Below, one piece after another: positions 36,167 to 45,055 of a stretch of 64,000 bases of DNA. Positions within the stretch are counted from its first letter, which is position 1, and every line of letters starts with the position of its first letter. Position numbers and translations under genes: made by a program. The notes under the pieces were generated by a model. The model saw nothing but the letters and a program-made list of their open reading frames with translations. It was not told where the DNA came from and did no database searches. Origin of the DNA: JAQWCH01 sp050952725 (GTDB taxonomy: Bacteria > Bacillota_I > Bacilli_A > RFN20 > CAG-826); contig JBMNLN010000001.1 in assembly GCA_050952725.1 (NCBI GenBank), forward strand, positions 682,001-746,000. The letters run 5' to 3'.

Positions 36167-36545
36167 TCTGATCGTCCTCCATTTTATCAATGATATCTAT
36201 GGTATTTTTAACCCATTCTGGTAGTTCTTTTTGAAGAGAAGTAAAGTCGATATCAAGTTCATTGATATCAAACCGTTTGGGAGGGTATTTGCGGTATCTT
36301 TTCGGCAATTTACGCATGGAAAAGTGCAAAAAATTCTTTTCACGGTCAATATCGATAACTTGCACGGTGACCTCTTCGTGGAGTTTTAAATAATGGTTGA
36401 TATCGCGAATAAATTTATCGGCAATTTCCGAGATATGCAAGAGGCCACTTGTTTTGTCTTCAAGTTGAATAAATGCCCCATAGTCTTTGATGTTGGTGAC
36501 TTTTCCCACGACAATATTGCCGATTTCGTAAATTCTCTTATCCAT
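36159..36545 (-). CDS. S1-domain RNA-binding protein (YugI/CvfD-like)
   Basis: A 128-residue protein with one S1 domain at about 6-78 (GNIVVGKVTNIKDYGAFIQLE, then GLLHISEI and FLHFSMR). The basic patch KRYRKYPPKRF and a C-terminal tail follow. YugI and CvfD of Gram-positive bacteria have the same design and act as ribosome-linked post-transcriptional regulators under stress. It lies next to pgi in Bacilli as well (yugI-pgi region). It overlaps ispD by eight bases. Confidence 0.85.
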   Translation of the reverse strand: MDKRIYEIGNIVVGKVTNIKDYGAFIQLEDKTSGLLHISEIADKFIRDINHYLKLHEEVTVQVIDIDREKNFLHFSMRKLPKRYRKYPPKRFDINELDIDFTSLQKELPEWVKNTIDIIDKMEDDQND

Positions 36546-37245
36546 GTTTATTGCCCCTAGTTAAAAGAATAGCTTTTAAAAGTTCAAAATCACTTTGCCT
36601 GGTTACCTTGAAATTGGCAACTTCACCTTGAACAATATAAACTGGATGAGGAAGGGCTTTAACTAATTGAGCATCATCACTTGCTGAAGTAATCCCTTTT
36701 GTTAAGGCTAGTTCATGCGCCCTTTTTAAAAGAGCAAAAGTAAAAGTTTGTGGGGTTTGGACGCGGAAAATGCATGAGCGATCAAGCGTCTCGATAATTT
36801 GTTTTTCTCCGTCAATTTTGATTAAAGTATCTAAACTTTCTATCGCAGTATTGACTGCTCCGACTTCATGTGCTTTTTTAAGATTTGCTTCGATGATTTT
36901 TTCGCTCACAAATGGCCGTGCGGCGTCGTGGAGTAAAATAATGTCGTCTTCTTTCGTGGTCGGCATTAAATGTAAAACAGCTTGATAAACACTCGCCTGC
37001 CTAGTTTTGCCACCTCGGATAAGATCCCAAGGCTTATCAGGCAGATATTTTTCGCAATAAGTTTTGACTTGAGCAAGATAGTCATCGTGAACAACGAGAA
37101 CAATTCGTTCTATCTCCCTATGAGAATAAAGAGTATCTAACGCATAACCAAAAAGGGGTTTACCACCAATGGAGATAAATTGTTTTGGTTCTTGGTGTTG
37201 GAGGCGAAGACCAGATCCCGCCATTAAGAGTACGGCAATGTTCAT
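36538..37245 (-). CDS. ispD: 2-C-methyl-D-erythritol 4-phosphate cytidylyltransferase
   Basis: Third step of the MEP pathway, joining CTP to methylerythritol phosphate. The 235 residues include the nucleotide-binding MAGSGLRLQ and PKQF near 8-24, LLHDAARPFVS near 103-113, and TPQTF near 164. It is the first gene of a three-gene unit with an S1 protein and pgi. A -10 TATAGT lies at 37267-37262 on the minus strand, with a poor -35. With ispF in the window, the MEP route is well supported. Confidence 0.96.
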   Translation of the reverse strand: MNIAVLLMAGSGLRLQHQEPKQFISIGGKPLFGYALDTLYSHREIERIVLVVHDDYLAQVKTYCEKYLPDKPWDLIRGGKTRQASVYQAVLHLMPTTKEDDIILLHDAARPFVSEKIIEANLKKAHEVGAVNTAIESLDTLIKIDGEKQIIETLDRSCIFRVQTPQTFTFALLKRAHELALTKGITSASDDAQLVKALPHPVYIVQGEVANFKVTRQSDFELLKAILLTRGNKHG

Positions 37246-37285
37246 AATCTCAACTTATTTTACTATATCAGTTATTAACTTTAAA

Positions 37286-37310
37286 CAAAAAAGGGGAGAT
37301 AATTCCCCTT
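37286..37310 (-). terminator. Terminator of the HAD phosphatase gene
   Basis: On the minus strand AAGGGGA-ATTA-TCTCCCCTT followed by T residues. Confidence 0.88.
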
Positions 37311-37329
37311 AAAATCGATTGAATCAGAC

Positions 37330-38166
37330 TTATTTTTTCAGCAATTGTTCCTGTTTTTTGGCAAGTTCAGATTGGACAGCGATTTCAGTCAAAATCAATT
37401 TGATGACTTTATCAATATCGGAACCCGAGCGATAATCAGCGCGAGCGATATAATTGACGCGACCATCCTCAAAAAGATTGCTGACATGTTCCTTGTTACT
37501 ATCATGATAAACGGCAATTGAGTTCCCACCGTTTTCTTTGACTAGTATCATAATCGGAACATCGGTTAAACCGTCGCCAAAGTAGATGATGTTCCGATAA
37601 GGAATTCGTCGCTTCAGCGTTTTAATGTTGACCGCTTGATCATCGCTTTGATCGAGAACTCCTTTGGAAATACGGAAGAAGTATTGCGTCTTCGCTGTAT
37701 AGTTAATTGCTGTCTTGGGCCAAATTGGCAGGTTGGTTTCTTCATCATAATGGAACTCGCAACCATAGATGGCCTTGAATTCTTTGGCAATTGCACAACC
37801 TTCAATAATCTCCTTGGTGCCTGAACTAACTAAATAGTGCTCGACGATTAATCCGAGTTCATTGCCAAATTCATTGATGCGTTTAAACCAGTTGGAGACT
37901 CCTTCGAAGAATTTGATATTCTTTCCTTGGCTAACTAGATATTCACGCGTACAAGCGATGCCTCGTTCTTTGCACATCTCCACCATCATATACATATAGG
38001 AGAGAATCCGCTCGACGCCATGTTTATGCGAAAAAGTTTCGGTTGCACTCCAAAATTCATCCGGACTCATTCCTAAGGCTGGAATGAAGGAATAATTTTG
38101 CATATCAGTCGTACAGAGTGTTTTATCGAAGTCGTAGAGTAGAGCGACAATTGGTTTATTTGCCAT
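37330..38166 (-). CDS. HAD-superfamily phosphatase (phosphoserine-phosphatase-like)
   Basis: A 278-residue soluble hydrolase. HAD motif I is LYDFDKTLCT near 10-19 (nucleophile and acid Asp), motif II VSSGTKE near 115, motif III the lysine of the KTQYFFRISKG region and motif IV FGDGLTDVP near 205. A helical cap lies between motifs I and II. Its target is not known; the layout is nearest to phosphoserine phosphatase-like family members. The ATG at 38166 follows AGAGGT; the longer frame lacks a site. Monocistronic. Confidence 0.8.
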   Translation of the reverse strand: MANKPIVALLYDFDKTLCTTDMQNYSFIPALGMSPDEFWSATETFSHKHGVERILSYMYMMVEMCKERGIACTREYLVSQGKNIKFFEGVSNWFKRINEFGNELGLIVEHYLVSSGTKEIIEGCAIAKEFKAIYGCEFHYDEETNLPIWPKTAINYTAKTQYFFRISKGVLDQSDDQAVNIKTLKRRIPYRNIIYFGDGLTDVPIMILVKENGGNSIAVYHDSNKEHVSNLFEDGRVNYIARADYRSGSDIDKVIKLILTEIAVQSELAKKQEQLLKK

Positions 38167-38239
38167 AAAATTACCTCTAAATATTCTAACATTCGACACA
38201 TAAATAGTCAAAAAATGTGGTATTTCCCCTGTGTTTTTT

Positions 38240-38256
38240 AAAACCAGTGTGGTTTT
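38240..38256. repeat. Perfect inverted repeat between divergent genes
   Basis: AAAACCA-GTG-TGGTTTT (7-bp arms, 3-base centre) in the gap between the HAD gene and gpmI. Its size and position suit a repressor or activator site. A second, weaker repeat CCAAAA/TTTTGG is at 38350-38367, just before the gpmI -10 box. Confidence 0.5.
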
Positions 38257-38419
38257 GCGCGGTTTTATTTAGCGCTTATAAAACAGAGGTCATTTTGAAT
38301 AGTTTAAATTTTTAAAGAAAATTATTACCTTGATTTTATTCTAAATACGCCAAAAAATGCATTTTGGTTTAATTATCGGCAAATAATACTATAATTGTTA
38401 ATTGAAAGAGGTCATGACT

Positions 38420-40030
38420 ATGCAAGTAAAAAAACCATTAATTCTCTGCGTTCTTGATGGGTTTGGCTATCGGCTTGAAAACGCAGGTAACGCGATTAAT
38501 CAAGCTCATAAACCTTGGCTTGATTATTTTTTCCAGACCTTTCCCCATACCTTAATTAATGCTTCGGGAGAGTGGGTCGGTTTACCTGATGGGCAAATGG
38601 GGAACTCAGAAGTCGGTCATATGAATATTGGGGCGGGACGGATTGTCTATCAATCACTGACCTATATCAATGCCGCAATCAAAAATGGTACTTTTTTTAA
38701 AAACCCTCATTATTTAGCCGCAATTGAATGGACAAAAATCCATAATTCAAAACTACATATTTTAGGACTCGTCAGCGATGGCGGTGTCCATTCGCACATC
38801 AATCATATCAAGGCGATGATTCGCATGGCTAAAGATGAGGGGTTAGATGATGTATACATTCACGCCTTTATGGATGGGCGTGATGTCGATCCGCAAAAAG
38901 GAGCAGATTACATTGCGGAACTTCAAGAGGAAATGGATCGTCTCCAATTTGGAAAACTCGCTGATATTGGTGGTCGATATTGGGGCATGGATCGCGATAA
39001 GAACTTTGATCGCCTTGACCGAGCTTATCGAATTTTTGTCAATCGCGAAGGTCCTTCATTTACTGATTTTCGCACTTATTTCCAGGAGCAGTACGCGCTT
39101 CTTCCCACACTTGGAATGGATCCTTCAGATGAATTTGTGATTCCTTCATTTAATGCCAATGTCGATGGAAGGATTAGCGATAACGATGCGATTATTTTCA
39201 TGAACTTCCGTCCGGACCGGGCGATTGAAATTTCCACTGTCTTTACTAATCCAACTTTCTATGCGAATCCCAAAAAGAAAACTGATGGCACACTCATTCA
39301 CCAACCTTATACTCCGGCAACGCCTCTTAAGAACATCAAATTAGTGGCGACGATGAAATACGCGGATTCGGTCCTTGGTGAGATTGCGTTTGCGTTACCG
39401 AGTTTAGAGAATACTCTCGGTCCTTGGCTTGCGGACAATGGATATCATCAACTGCGTATCGCTGAAACAGAAAAATATGCTCATGTCACCTTTTTCTTTG
39501 ATGGCACCGTCAATTATGATGGGGTGGAGAAACCAGAATTGAGAAATTGTCGGCGCATTTTAATTGATTCTCCGAAAGTGGCCACTTACGATTTAAAGCC
39601 TGAGATGAGCGCGATTGAGGTGACCGATGCCCTTTTGAAAGAACTTAACAAAAAGGATCTCGATGTGGTAATTCTCAACTTTGCTAATTGTGATATGGTC
39701 GGTCACACTGCGGTTTTCCCCGCGGTTATCAAAGCTGTTGAAACCGTCGATAGCCAAATCGGGCGCATCCTTAATTGGCTTGAAGAAAATGGAGGTACGA
39801 TTATCATTACTTCCGATCACGGTAATGCGGAATATCTTTTGGATGAACAGGGGAAGCCCTTTACCGCCCACACCACTAATCCCGTTCTTTTTGGAATTAA
39901 TATTCCAGGGCTAGAACTTCTTAAAGAAGGTGGAAAACTCGCCAATATCGCACCGACGATTATTGATTTACTTGGAAGAGAACTTCCAAAAGAAATGGAA
40001 GAAAAGAGTTTAATTATTAAGCGAAAATAG
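38420..40030 (+). CDS. gpmI: 2,3-bisphosphoglycerate-independent phosphoglycerate mutase
   Basis: Converts 3-phosphoglycerate to 2-phosphoglycerate with two manganese ions. The 536 residues include the metal Asp in LCVLDGFGYR near 10, the catalytic Ser in GNSEVGHMNIGAGR near 63, FMDGRDVDP near 152, FMNFRPDRA near 275 and ITSDHGNAE near 463. Among three in-frame starts (TTG 38402, ATG 38414, ATG 38420), only 38420 has the AAAGAGG site eight bases upstream. A TATAAT at 38390-38395 is the probable -10. Confidence 0.96.
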   Translation: MQVKKPLILCVLDGFGYRLENAGNAINQAHKPWLDYFFQTFPHTLINASGEWVGLPDGQMGNSEVGHMNIGAGRIVYQSLTYINAAIKNGTFFKNPHYLAAIEWTKIHNSKLHILGLVSDGGVHSHINHIKAMIRMAKDEGLDDVYIHAFMDGRDVDPQKGADYIAELQEEMDRLQFGKLADIGGRYWGMDRDKNFDRLDRAYRIFVNREGPSFTDFRTYFQEQYALLPTLGMDPSDEFVIPSFNANVDGRISDNDAIIFMNFRPDRAIEISTVFTNPTFYANPKKKTDGTLIHQPYTPATPLKNIKLVATMKYADSVLGEIAFALPSLENTLGPWLADNGYHQLRIAETEKYAHVTFFFDGTVNYDGVEKPELRNCRRILIDSPKVATYDLKPEMSAIEVTDALLKELNKKDLDVVILNFANCDMVGHTAVFPAVIKAVETVDSQIGRILNWLEENGGTIIITSDHGNAEYLLDEQGKPFTAHTTNPVLFGINIPGLELLKEGGKLANIAPTIIDLLGRELPKEMEEKSLIIKRK

Positions 40031-40043
40031 AAGAGGTAAAACA

Positions 40044-41738
40044 ATGAGATTTGAAGATTATCCCCTACGGGTCCCAAAATTAGAAGTTGTTACGAAAAAA
40101 GTTAAACAAATTATTGCTGAACTTAACGGGGCGACAACTTCGGAACAAGCAATCAAAGCTGTGAAAAAGATGAATAGATACTACGCTGATTTAATCAGCG
40201 ACATGGTAATCATCTCGGTTCGTTATTCCATCGATACCAACAATGAAATTTATGCGCAAGCCAATGAAGTGCTGGATGAGATTTCCCCTTATTTCTCTGC
40301 GTTATTTAATGAGTACAACCTCACACTAGTCGGAAATCCTTTCCGTCCCCAATTAGAAGAGACTTTTGGCACTTATCTTTTTGCGATGTTGGAAAACCAA
40401 ATTCGCTGTTTTGACCCGATTATCATCGATGAATTACAAAAGGAAAATAAATTAACTACCCAATATGAGAAAATTCTCGCTTCGGCGCAAATTCCCTATC
40501 GGGGAGAAATTTATAATCTTTCACAAATCGGGAAATTTATGCAGGATAAAGATCGAGAAACCCGCAAAACTGCCTCGAAAGCTTATTACAAGTTCTTTGA
40601 AGATAATGAAGAAGAGCTCGCAGATATTTACGATCAATTAGTCCAACTCCGCGACAACATGGCGAAAAAGCTCGGCTTTAAAAACTTTATTGAACTCGGG
40701 TATCGCCGTTTGGGACGTCTCGATTATGATGCTGATGATGTGGCAATTTATCGTGAACAAATCTACCGTGAAGTCGTGCCGGTGGTAAAAAAACTTAAAC
40801 GTCGTCAAGCGAAACGTCTCGGACTGTCGACGATGTATTTTTATGATGAAGCTCTCTCTTTTTTAAGCGGCAATCCTAAACCGATTGGTGACCGTGAATT
40901 CCTCGTTACTCAGGCGCAAAAAATGTATAAGGAAATGGGGAAAGAAACGGATGAGTTCTTTACTTTTATGGTTGAAAAAAATCTCCTCGATCTCGATGCT
41001 AAACCCGGGAAACAAGGTGGGGGCTATATGACCTATATCCCGCGTTATAAAGCTCCCTTTATCTTTGCTAACTTTAATGGAACAGCTGGTGATGTCGATG
41101 TCCTCACCCATGAGGTTGGTCATGCTTTCCAAGGTTATGCTTCCAGAAAGATCAAAGTTCCCGAATATCAACAGCCGACTCTAGAAGCTTGTGAAATCCA
41201 CTCGATGAGCATGGAATTTTTTGCAAAACCGTATATTGAATATTTCTTTGGCGACGATGCCGATAAATATCGCTTCTCCCACTTAGAAGGGACAATTGAA
41301 TTTCTCCCGTACGGTGTCGCAATCGATGAATTTCAAGCCTATGTTTATCAACATCCAGAAATCAGCAAAGAAGAACGCAATATGTATTGGCGATCTTTAG
41401 AAAAGAAATATTTGCCTTGGAAGAAATATACGGGCTTCCCTTTCTTAGAAAAAGGCACTCGCTGGATGCGGCAAGCGCACATCTATCGCTCTCCATTTTA
41501 TTATATTGACTACACCTTAGCTCAAGTTGTTGCTTTCCAATTTGCAGTGGAAATGCAAAAAAACCACGACAGAGCTTGGCGCAAATATCTTCGTCTTTGC
41601 AAATTGGGTGGTCGCTATCCGTTTGTGGAACTGCTCGCGAAGGCAAAGTTAAGAAACCCCTTTGAAGATGGCAATGTTCGCAAGGTGATTCGCCCTTTAG
41701 TGAAAGAATTACAAAAATACGACGATAGCAAATTCTAA
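40044..41738 (+). CDS. M3 family oligoendopeptidase (PepF-like)
   Basis: A 564-residue zinc metallopeptidase. The motif HEVGHAFQGYASRK lies near 356-370, and the third ligand is the Glu of TLEACEIHSMSMEFF about 28 residues later. The long helical N-terminus and the HIYRSPFYYIDYTLAQ segment near 480 are typical of oligoendopeptidase F relatives, which cut short peptides in the cytoplasm. No signal peptide. It follows gpmI by 13 bases with GAGG upstream, so cotranscription is likely although the functions differ. Confidence 0.92.
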   Translation: MRFEDYPLRVPKLEVVTKKVKQIIAELNGATTSEQAIKAVKKMNRYYADLISDMVIISVRYSIDTNNEIYAQANEVLDEISPYFSALFNEYNLTLVGNPFRPQLEETFGTYLFAMLENQIRCFDPIIIDELQKENKLTTQYEKILASAQIPYRGEIYNLSQIGKFMQDKDRETRKTASKAYYKFFEDNEEELADIYDQLVQLRDNMAKKLGFKNFIELGYRRLGRLDYDADDVAIYREQIYREVVPVVKKLKRRQAKRLGLSTMYFYDEALSFLSGNPKPIGDREFLVTQAQKMYKEMGKETDEFFTFMVEKNLLDLDAKPGKQGGGYMTYIPRYKAPFIFANFNGTAGDVDVLTHEVGHAFQGYASRKIKVPEYQQPTLEACEIHSMSMEFFAKPYIEYFFGDDADKYRFSHLEGTIEFLPYGVAIDEFQAYVYQHPEISKEERNMYWRSLEKKYLPWKKYTGFPFLEKGTRWMRQAHIYRSPFYYIDYTLAQVVAFQFAVEMQKNHDRAWRKYLRLCKLGGRYPFVELLAKAKLRNPFEDGNVRKVIRPLVKELQKYDDSKF

Positions 41739-41744
41739 CCAAGC

Positions 41745-41773
41745 AAAAAATCAGCCTAATCGCTGATTTTTTT
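41745..41773. terminator. Two-way terminator between the M3 peptidase and rex
   Basis: AAAATCAGC (41747-41755) pairs with GCTGATTTT (41762-41770); A and T runs on both sides allow use in both directions. Confidence 0.9.
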
Positions 41774-41786
41774 GTGGAATTTTTGT

Positions 41787-42440
41787 TTATTTTTTCTGAC
41801 GTTGCTTCTCTTTTAAGCGATGCGAGATAATCGCTAGAGAACTCGCCATATTTTCATCTTGGACAATAATCCGCGGTGGGACTTTGAGATGGGCCGGAGC
41901 AAAATTCCAAATTGCCGAAATCCCTGCTGTAATTAACCGGTCAGCGACTGCTTGAGCACAATCCGCGGGAACGGTGATAATCGCAATTTGATGTCGGTCT
42001 TGTTTTTGTACTTTTTCTAAATCATCGAGATGATAGATGGGAATTCCTGCAACTTTTGTTCCGATTAGTCGTTCATTGATATCAAAAGCGGCGACGATAT
42101 TGAAGCCATAATCATCAAACCCGCGATATTGTAAAAGGGCCCGCCCTAATGATCCTGCCCCGACAAGAATCGCTTTATCATCTTGGCTATATTCGAGAAA
42201 ACTATACATATCAGCGATGAGCTCCTCAATGTTGCGCCCTGAACGTGGTGTTCCTTGTTTTTTGGCGACGAGAGCAAAGTCTTTTTTAACTAATTCCACG
42301 TTTAAATTCAAATCACGTGCGACTTGTGGAGCGGTGACTTTTTCATTTCCTGCTGCTAAAAGAGATTGAAGATGATGGATATAATTTGGCAAACGGCCGA
42401 GTTGATTTTTTGAAATTTTTTGAATTCGTTTTTTGGCCAT
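41787..42440 (-). CDS. rex: Redox-sensing transcriptional repressor Rex
   Basis: Represses fermentation and respiration genes until the NADH/NAD ratio rises. The 217-residue protein has the N-terminal winged helix (LGRLPNYIHHLQSLL, then VTAPQVARDL) and a Rossmann domain with ILVGAGSLGRALLQY near 93 and VAAFDIN near 118. The ATG at 42440 lies just after GGGAGG; an ATG 12 bases earlier has no site. A short inverted repeat lies directly upstream. No clear Rex operator (TTGTGAA-N6-TTCACAA) was found in the window. Confidence 0.95.
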   Translation of the reverse strand: MAKKRIQKISKNQLGRLPNYIHHLQSLLAAGNEKVTAPQVARDLNLNVELVKKDFALVAKKQGTPRSGRNIEELIADMYSFLEYSQDDKAILVGAGSLGRALLQYRGFDDYGFNIVAAFDINERLIGTKVAGIPIYHLDDLEKVQKQDRHQIAIITVPADCAQAVADRLITAGISAIWNFAPAHLKVPPRIIVQDENMASSLAIISHRLKEKQRQKK

Positions 42441-42451
42441 AACACCTCCCA

Positions 42452-42469
42452 TCGGTAAAAACCTACCGA
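42452..42469. repeat. Inverted repeat just upstream of rex
   Basis: TCGGTA-AAAACC-TACCGA, six-base perfect arms, in the rex leader. It could be an operator or a small RNA hairpin; it is not the Rex consensus. Confidence 0.4.
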
Positions 42470-42490
42470 CTAAGCCTAGTTTATCATTTA

Positions 42491-43600
42491 CTAGGACATA
42501 TAGGAAATAAAAACTGCACCATAAACATTTGTTTGGAGGTAATCAATTAAAAAATTCAGTCCGACTCCAGCCACATAACTAATGATTATCGGAAGCAAAT
42601 GCCGGAAAGGAATTTTAAAATTTCGACGGTAGATTAAGGTCAAAATAATTGCCAACGGTAAAGGAATTAACAAAACGGCAAGCGGTTCATTTCCGATTAA
42701 AGCGGTAAAAGTCAGGATGAAAATGGGAAGCATTACTTTATAACCTACATAACTATCTGAGATTTGTCGGGCCCGTTCCACCTTTTCTTTCTTGGCCATG
42801 AAAAGAAGGAAGAAGACTGAAATACCTGATAAAACCAATAAGTAAACGAGATCAAGAATTGTGCCTAATTCGATTTTCAAGGTAGGAAGTCTCGTAAGAT
42901 CGGGACGTCCAGTTATCTCGCTTGTCGGGTGGATAAGAAATTCTAAAAAGGTATCTTCCATCAAGTAAATAAATGGACTAATCGTCAGGAAAGTCGGAAG
43001 TTTGGGTTTATCTTCGAAATCAAAGGGAGGGATTAAACCAAGAATTGTCGACCAAACCATAAAAACTAGAACGATGGATAAAACCATATAGATAATTCCA
43101 TCCAAAATAGAATTCGCTTGATGGAAAATAAAGGAATTAATTGAATAGAGGAACAATTCAGCAATCAATAGGAATGGAATGAGGACAAAAAAGTGCTTCA
43201 TCACATAAACATTGGGCTTGCTGCTAACAGTCAGAATGAGCAAAAGCACAATCACAATCGTCAAAGCCGCAAGCATTAAGTAACCAACTAACCAATTGGT
43301 GAGCAGTAAGTGCTTCCGCTTAATCGGCGCCGAGTAATATTGATCGACAAGCCGAGTATTCTTTGCGAAGTGAAATTGTAAAATTGGAATTCCAAATGAA
43401 GCCCCAAGAAAAAAGATGACTAGACTCATAATCGGCGGGGTGTCAATATAAAAATATTCATAACCTATTCCTGGAGAGCCCGCAGAATAATAAGCTTCTG
43501 TCAGTGCCTCTGGGAGAATGATTTGTAAAAGAGCAATGACGAAAATGATGACTGTTGGCCATAAAGCTTTTCTCAATGTATAAGCGAAATACTTTCTCAT
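42491..43600 (-). CDS. ABC-2-type membrane permease
   Basis: A 369-residue membrane protein with about eight to nine hydrophobic segments: near 14-32, 55-75, 100-125, 133-155, 165-190, 250-270, 292-312, 315-330 and 340-360. The sequence between helices (HFAKNTRLVDQYYSAPIKRKHLLLTNWLVGY) is typical of ABC-2 permeases, where a helical coupling segment contacts the ATPase. It overlaps the ATPase gene by four bases and belongs to the GntR-ATPase-permease unit. The transported molecule is unknown; such sets often export drugs or cell-envelope agents. Confidence 0.82.
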   Translation of the reverse strand: MRKYFAYTLRKALWPTVIIFVIALLQIILPEALTEAYYSAGSPGIGYEYFYIDTPPIMSLVIFFLGASFGIPILQFHFAKNTRLVDQYYSAPIKRKHLLLTNWLVGYLMLAALTIVIVLLLILTVSSKPNVYVMKHFFVLIPFLLIAELFLYSINSFIFHQANSILDGIIYMVLSIVLVFMVWSTILGLIPPFDFEDKPKLPTFLTISPFIYLMEDTFLEFLIHPTSEITGRPDLTRLPTLKIELGTILDLVYLLVLSGISVFFLLFMAKKEKVERARQISDSYVGYKVMLPIFILTFTALIGNEPLAVLLIPLPLAIILTLIYRRNFKIPFRHLLPIIISYVAGVGLNFLIDYLQTNVYGAVFISYMS

Positions 43601-44478
43601 TTTAAATACCCCCTACTTTCGACTTCGTGAATGAAGAATTCTTCAAAACTAAGTGTCATCGTTTCAATCAAGAGCGGCTTTAAAGCCTTTAACTGCTCGA
43701 GAGTTTCTTTTTCCCCGCCACGGAGGACAATTTTTACGATCCGTCCCTCAATAAGAAGCGAGAGGATTTCAAGACCGGCAAAGAGGGTTTCTTCAACGGG
43801 GTCTTTAAAGGCTAATTGATACTTATGGATTTGCTCCATCAACCTTTCAACTTCGCCGAAGTTGATAATTTCGCGATGATCAATAATCCCATAAGAATCG
43901 CAAATATCCTCGAGCTCTCGAAGGGAATGCGAAGAGATGACAATCGTTGATTGATGGTCAACTGTTAGAGCGATGAGTTGTCTTTTTAAAGCCAGACGCG
44001 CTAAAGGGTCAAGTCCATCAAATGCTTCATCAAGAAGGAGGTATTTGGGTTTCGTCGCCATCGCTAGAGCGATGAAGAGTTGCCGTTTCATCCCTTTGGA
44101 GAAGTTATTGATCGTTTTATGCAAGGGCAGTTTAAATGCATCGATTAATTCCTTAAAAGATTGATCATCAAATTGATAGAAGGTTTTATAATATTCAACC
44201 AAGTCAGCCCCTTTTGAATTGAAGGTGTAAAACGGATCATCGGGTAAGAAGAAAATTTCTTTTTTCACCTGAGGATTATCAAAGACATCTTCGCCATCGT
44301 ATAAAACCACCCCAGTGTCACCTTGATAGACACCAGCCATTAAACGAAGCAAGGTTGATTTCCCTGAACCATTAATGCCAACAAGACCAAAAATGGATCC
44401 AGTTTCAATTTTGAGGTTTAAATTTTCTAGGACAGAAAGCGTCCCGTAACTTTTAGAAAGACCTTTGATTTCAATCAT
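43597..44478 (-). CDS. ABC transporter ATP-binding protein
   Basis: A 293-residue ATPase. Walker A is GINGSGKST near 34-42, the signature is degenerate (NNFSKGMKRQLFIALAM near 126, SKGM replacing SGGQ), Walker B is LLLDEAFDGLDP near 151 and the switch VISSHSL near 186. SKGM signatures are common in ABC-2 exporters of this kind. The C-terminal 80 residues after the ATPase core may regulate the complex. It is coupled on both sides by ATGA overlaps. Confidence 0.92.
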   Translation of the reverse strand: MIEIKGLSKSYGTLSVLENLNLKIETGSIFGLVGINGSGKSTLLRLMAGVYQGDTGVVLYDGEDVFDNPQVKKEIFFLPDDPFYTFNSKGADLVEYYKTFYQFDDQSFKELIDAFKLPLHKTINNFSKGMKRQLFIALAMATKPKYLLLDEAFDGLDPLARLALKRQLIALTVDHQSTIVISSHSLRELEDICDSYGIIDHREIINFGEVERLMEQIHKYQLAFKDPVEETLFAGLEILSLLIEGRIVKIVLRGGEKETLEQLKALKPLLIETMTLSFEEFFIHEVESRGYLK

Positions 44479-44819
44479 TTTTCATTACCTCTTTGATAAA
44501 TTTCACTGACGATTTGCGTAAGTTTTTCATAAGATAAGCCTGTTTTTTTGATAATTTTAATGGCGGAACGCGCAGATTGGAGGAGGACCTTATTATCTTT
44601 TTTCTGTTCGCGGACAAAAAAGCCTTTTTGCGGAATGGCTTCAATATAACCCGCTTCCTCTAGCAGACTATAGGAACGCGAAACGGTATTAGGATTAATG
44701 CCTTTTTCGGTTGCCAATTCGCGAATTGATGGAAGACGTTCGCCAGGCTTTAAAATTTCCAAGATAATATATTGTTTGTAAGTTTCAAAAATTTCGCGAT
44801 AAATCGGAAGTTTACTCAT
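44475..44819 (-). CDS. GntR-family repressor, YtrA type
   Basis: A 114-residue regulator: an N-terminal winged helix (PIYREIFETYKQYI, LKPGERLPSIRELA, INPNTVSRSYSLLEEAGYIEAIPQKGFFV) followed by only about 40 residues, the short design of YtrA-type GntR proteins. These normally repress their own operon, which encodes an ABC exporter and responds to envelope antibiotics. This fits: the ATPase and permease genes follow with four-base overlaps, and an inverted repeat sits on the promoter. AAAGGAGG precedes the ATG. Confidence 0.92.
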   Translation of the reverse strand: MSKLPIYREIFETYKQYIILEILKPGERLPSIRELATEKGINPNTVSRSYSLLEEAGYIEAIPQKGFFVREQKKDNKVLLQSARSAIKIIKKTGLSYEKLTQIVSEIYQRGNEK

Positions 44820-44838
44820 AGTTCCTCCTTTCCCCTTT

Positions 44839-44860
44839 CAGTTAACAACTGTATTAACTG
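44839..44860. promoter_or_regulatory. Probable operator of the GntR-ABC operon
   Basis: CAGTTAA-CAACTGTA-TTAACTG: perfect 7-bp arms around an 8-base centre, covering the predicted transcription start. An extra AACTGTAT direct repeat overlaps it. Confidence 0.65.
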
Positions 44861-44865
44861 TATCA

Positions 44866-44894
44866 ATTATAAACCGAGCATATCAAGGTTGCAA
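44866..44894 (-). promoter_or_regulatory. Promoter of the GntR-ABC operon
   Basis: On the minus strand TTGCAA (44894-44889), 17-base spacer, TATAAT (44871-44866). Confidence 0.8.
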
Positions 44895-44934
44895 CTAAAA
44901 TAACTTTCTCAATTTAATCTCGTGAAAAATCCAT

Positions 44935-44960
44935 TTAAAAAAACCGCATCATTGCGGTTT
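44935..44960 (-). terminator. Terminator of tRNA-Leu(GAG)
   Basis: On the minus strand AAACCGCA-ATGA-TGCGGTTT followed by a T run. Confidence 0.92.
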
Positions 44961-44970
44961 ATCGATGAAA

Positions 44971-45055
44971 TGGTGCAGCCAGAGAGAATCGAACTCTCAC
45001 GAGTCTCCTCATACGCCCCTCAAACGTACGCGTCTACCAGTTCCGCCATGGCTGC
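44971..45055 (-). tRNA. tRNA-Leu (anticodon GAG)
   Basis: 85 bases, class II. Acceptor GCAGCCA/TGGCTGC, anticodon loop TTGAGGG, long variable arm, T-loop AGTTCGATTCT and encoded CCA. A TATAAT at 45071-45066 on the minus strand is the probable -10. Confidence 0.96.
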
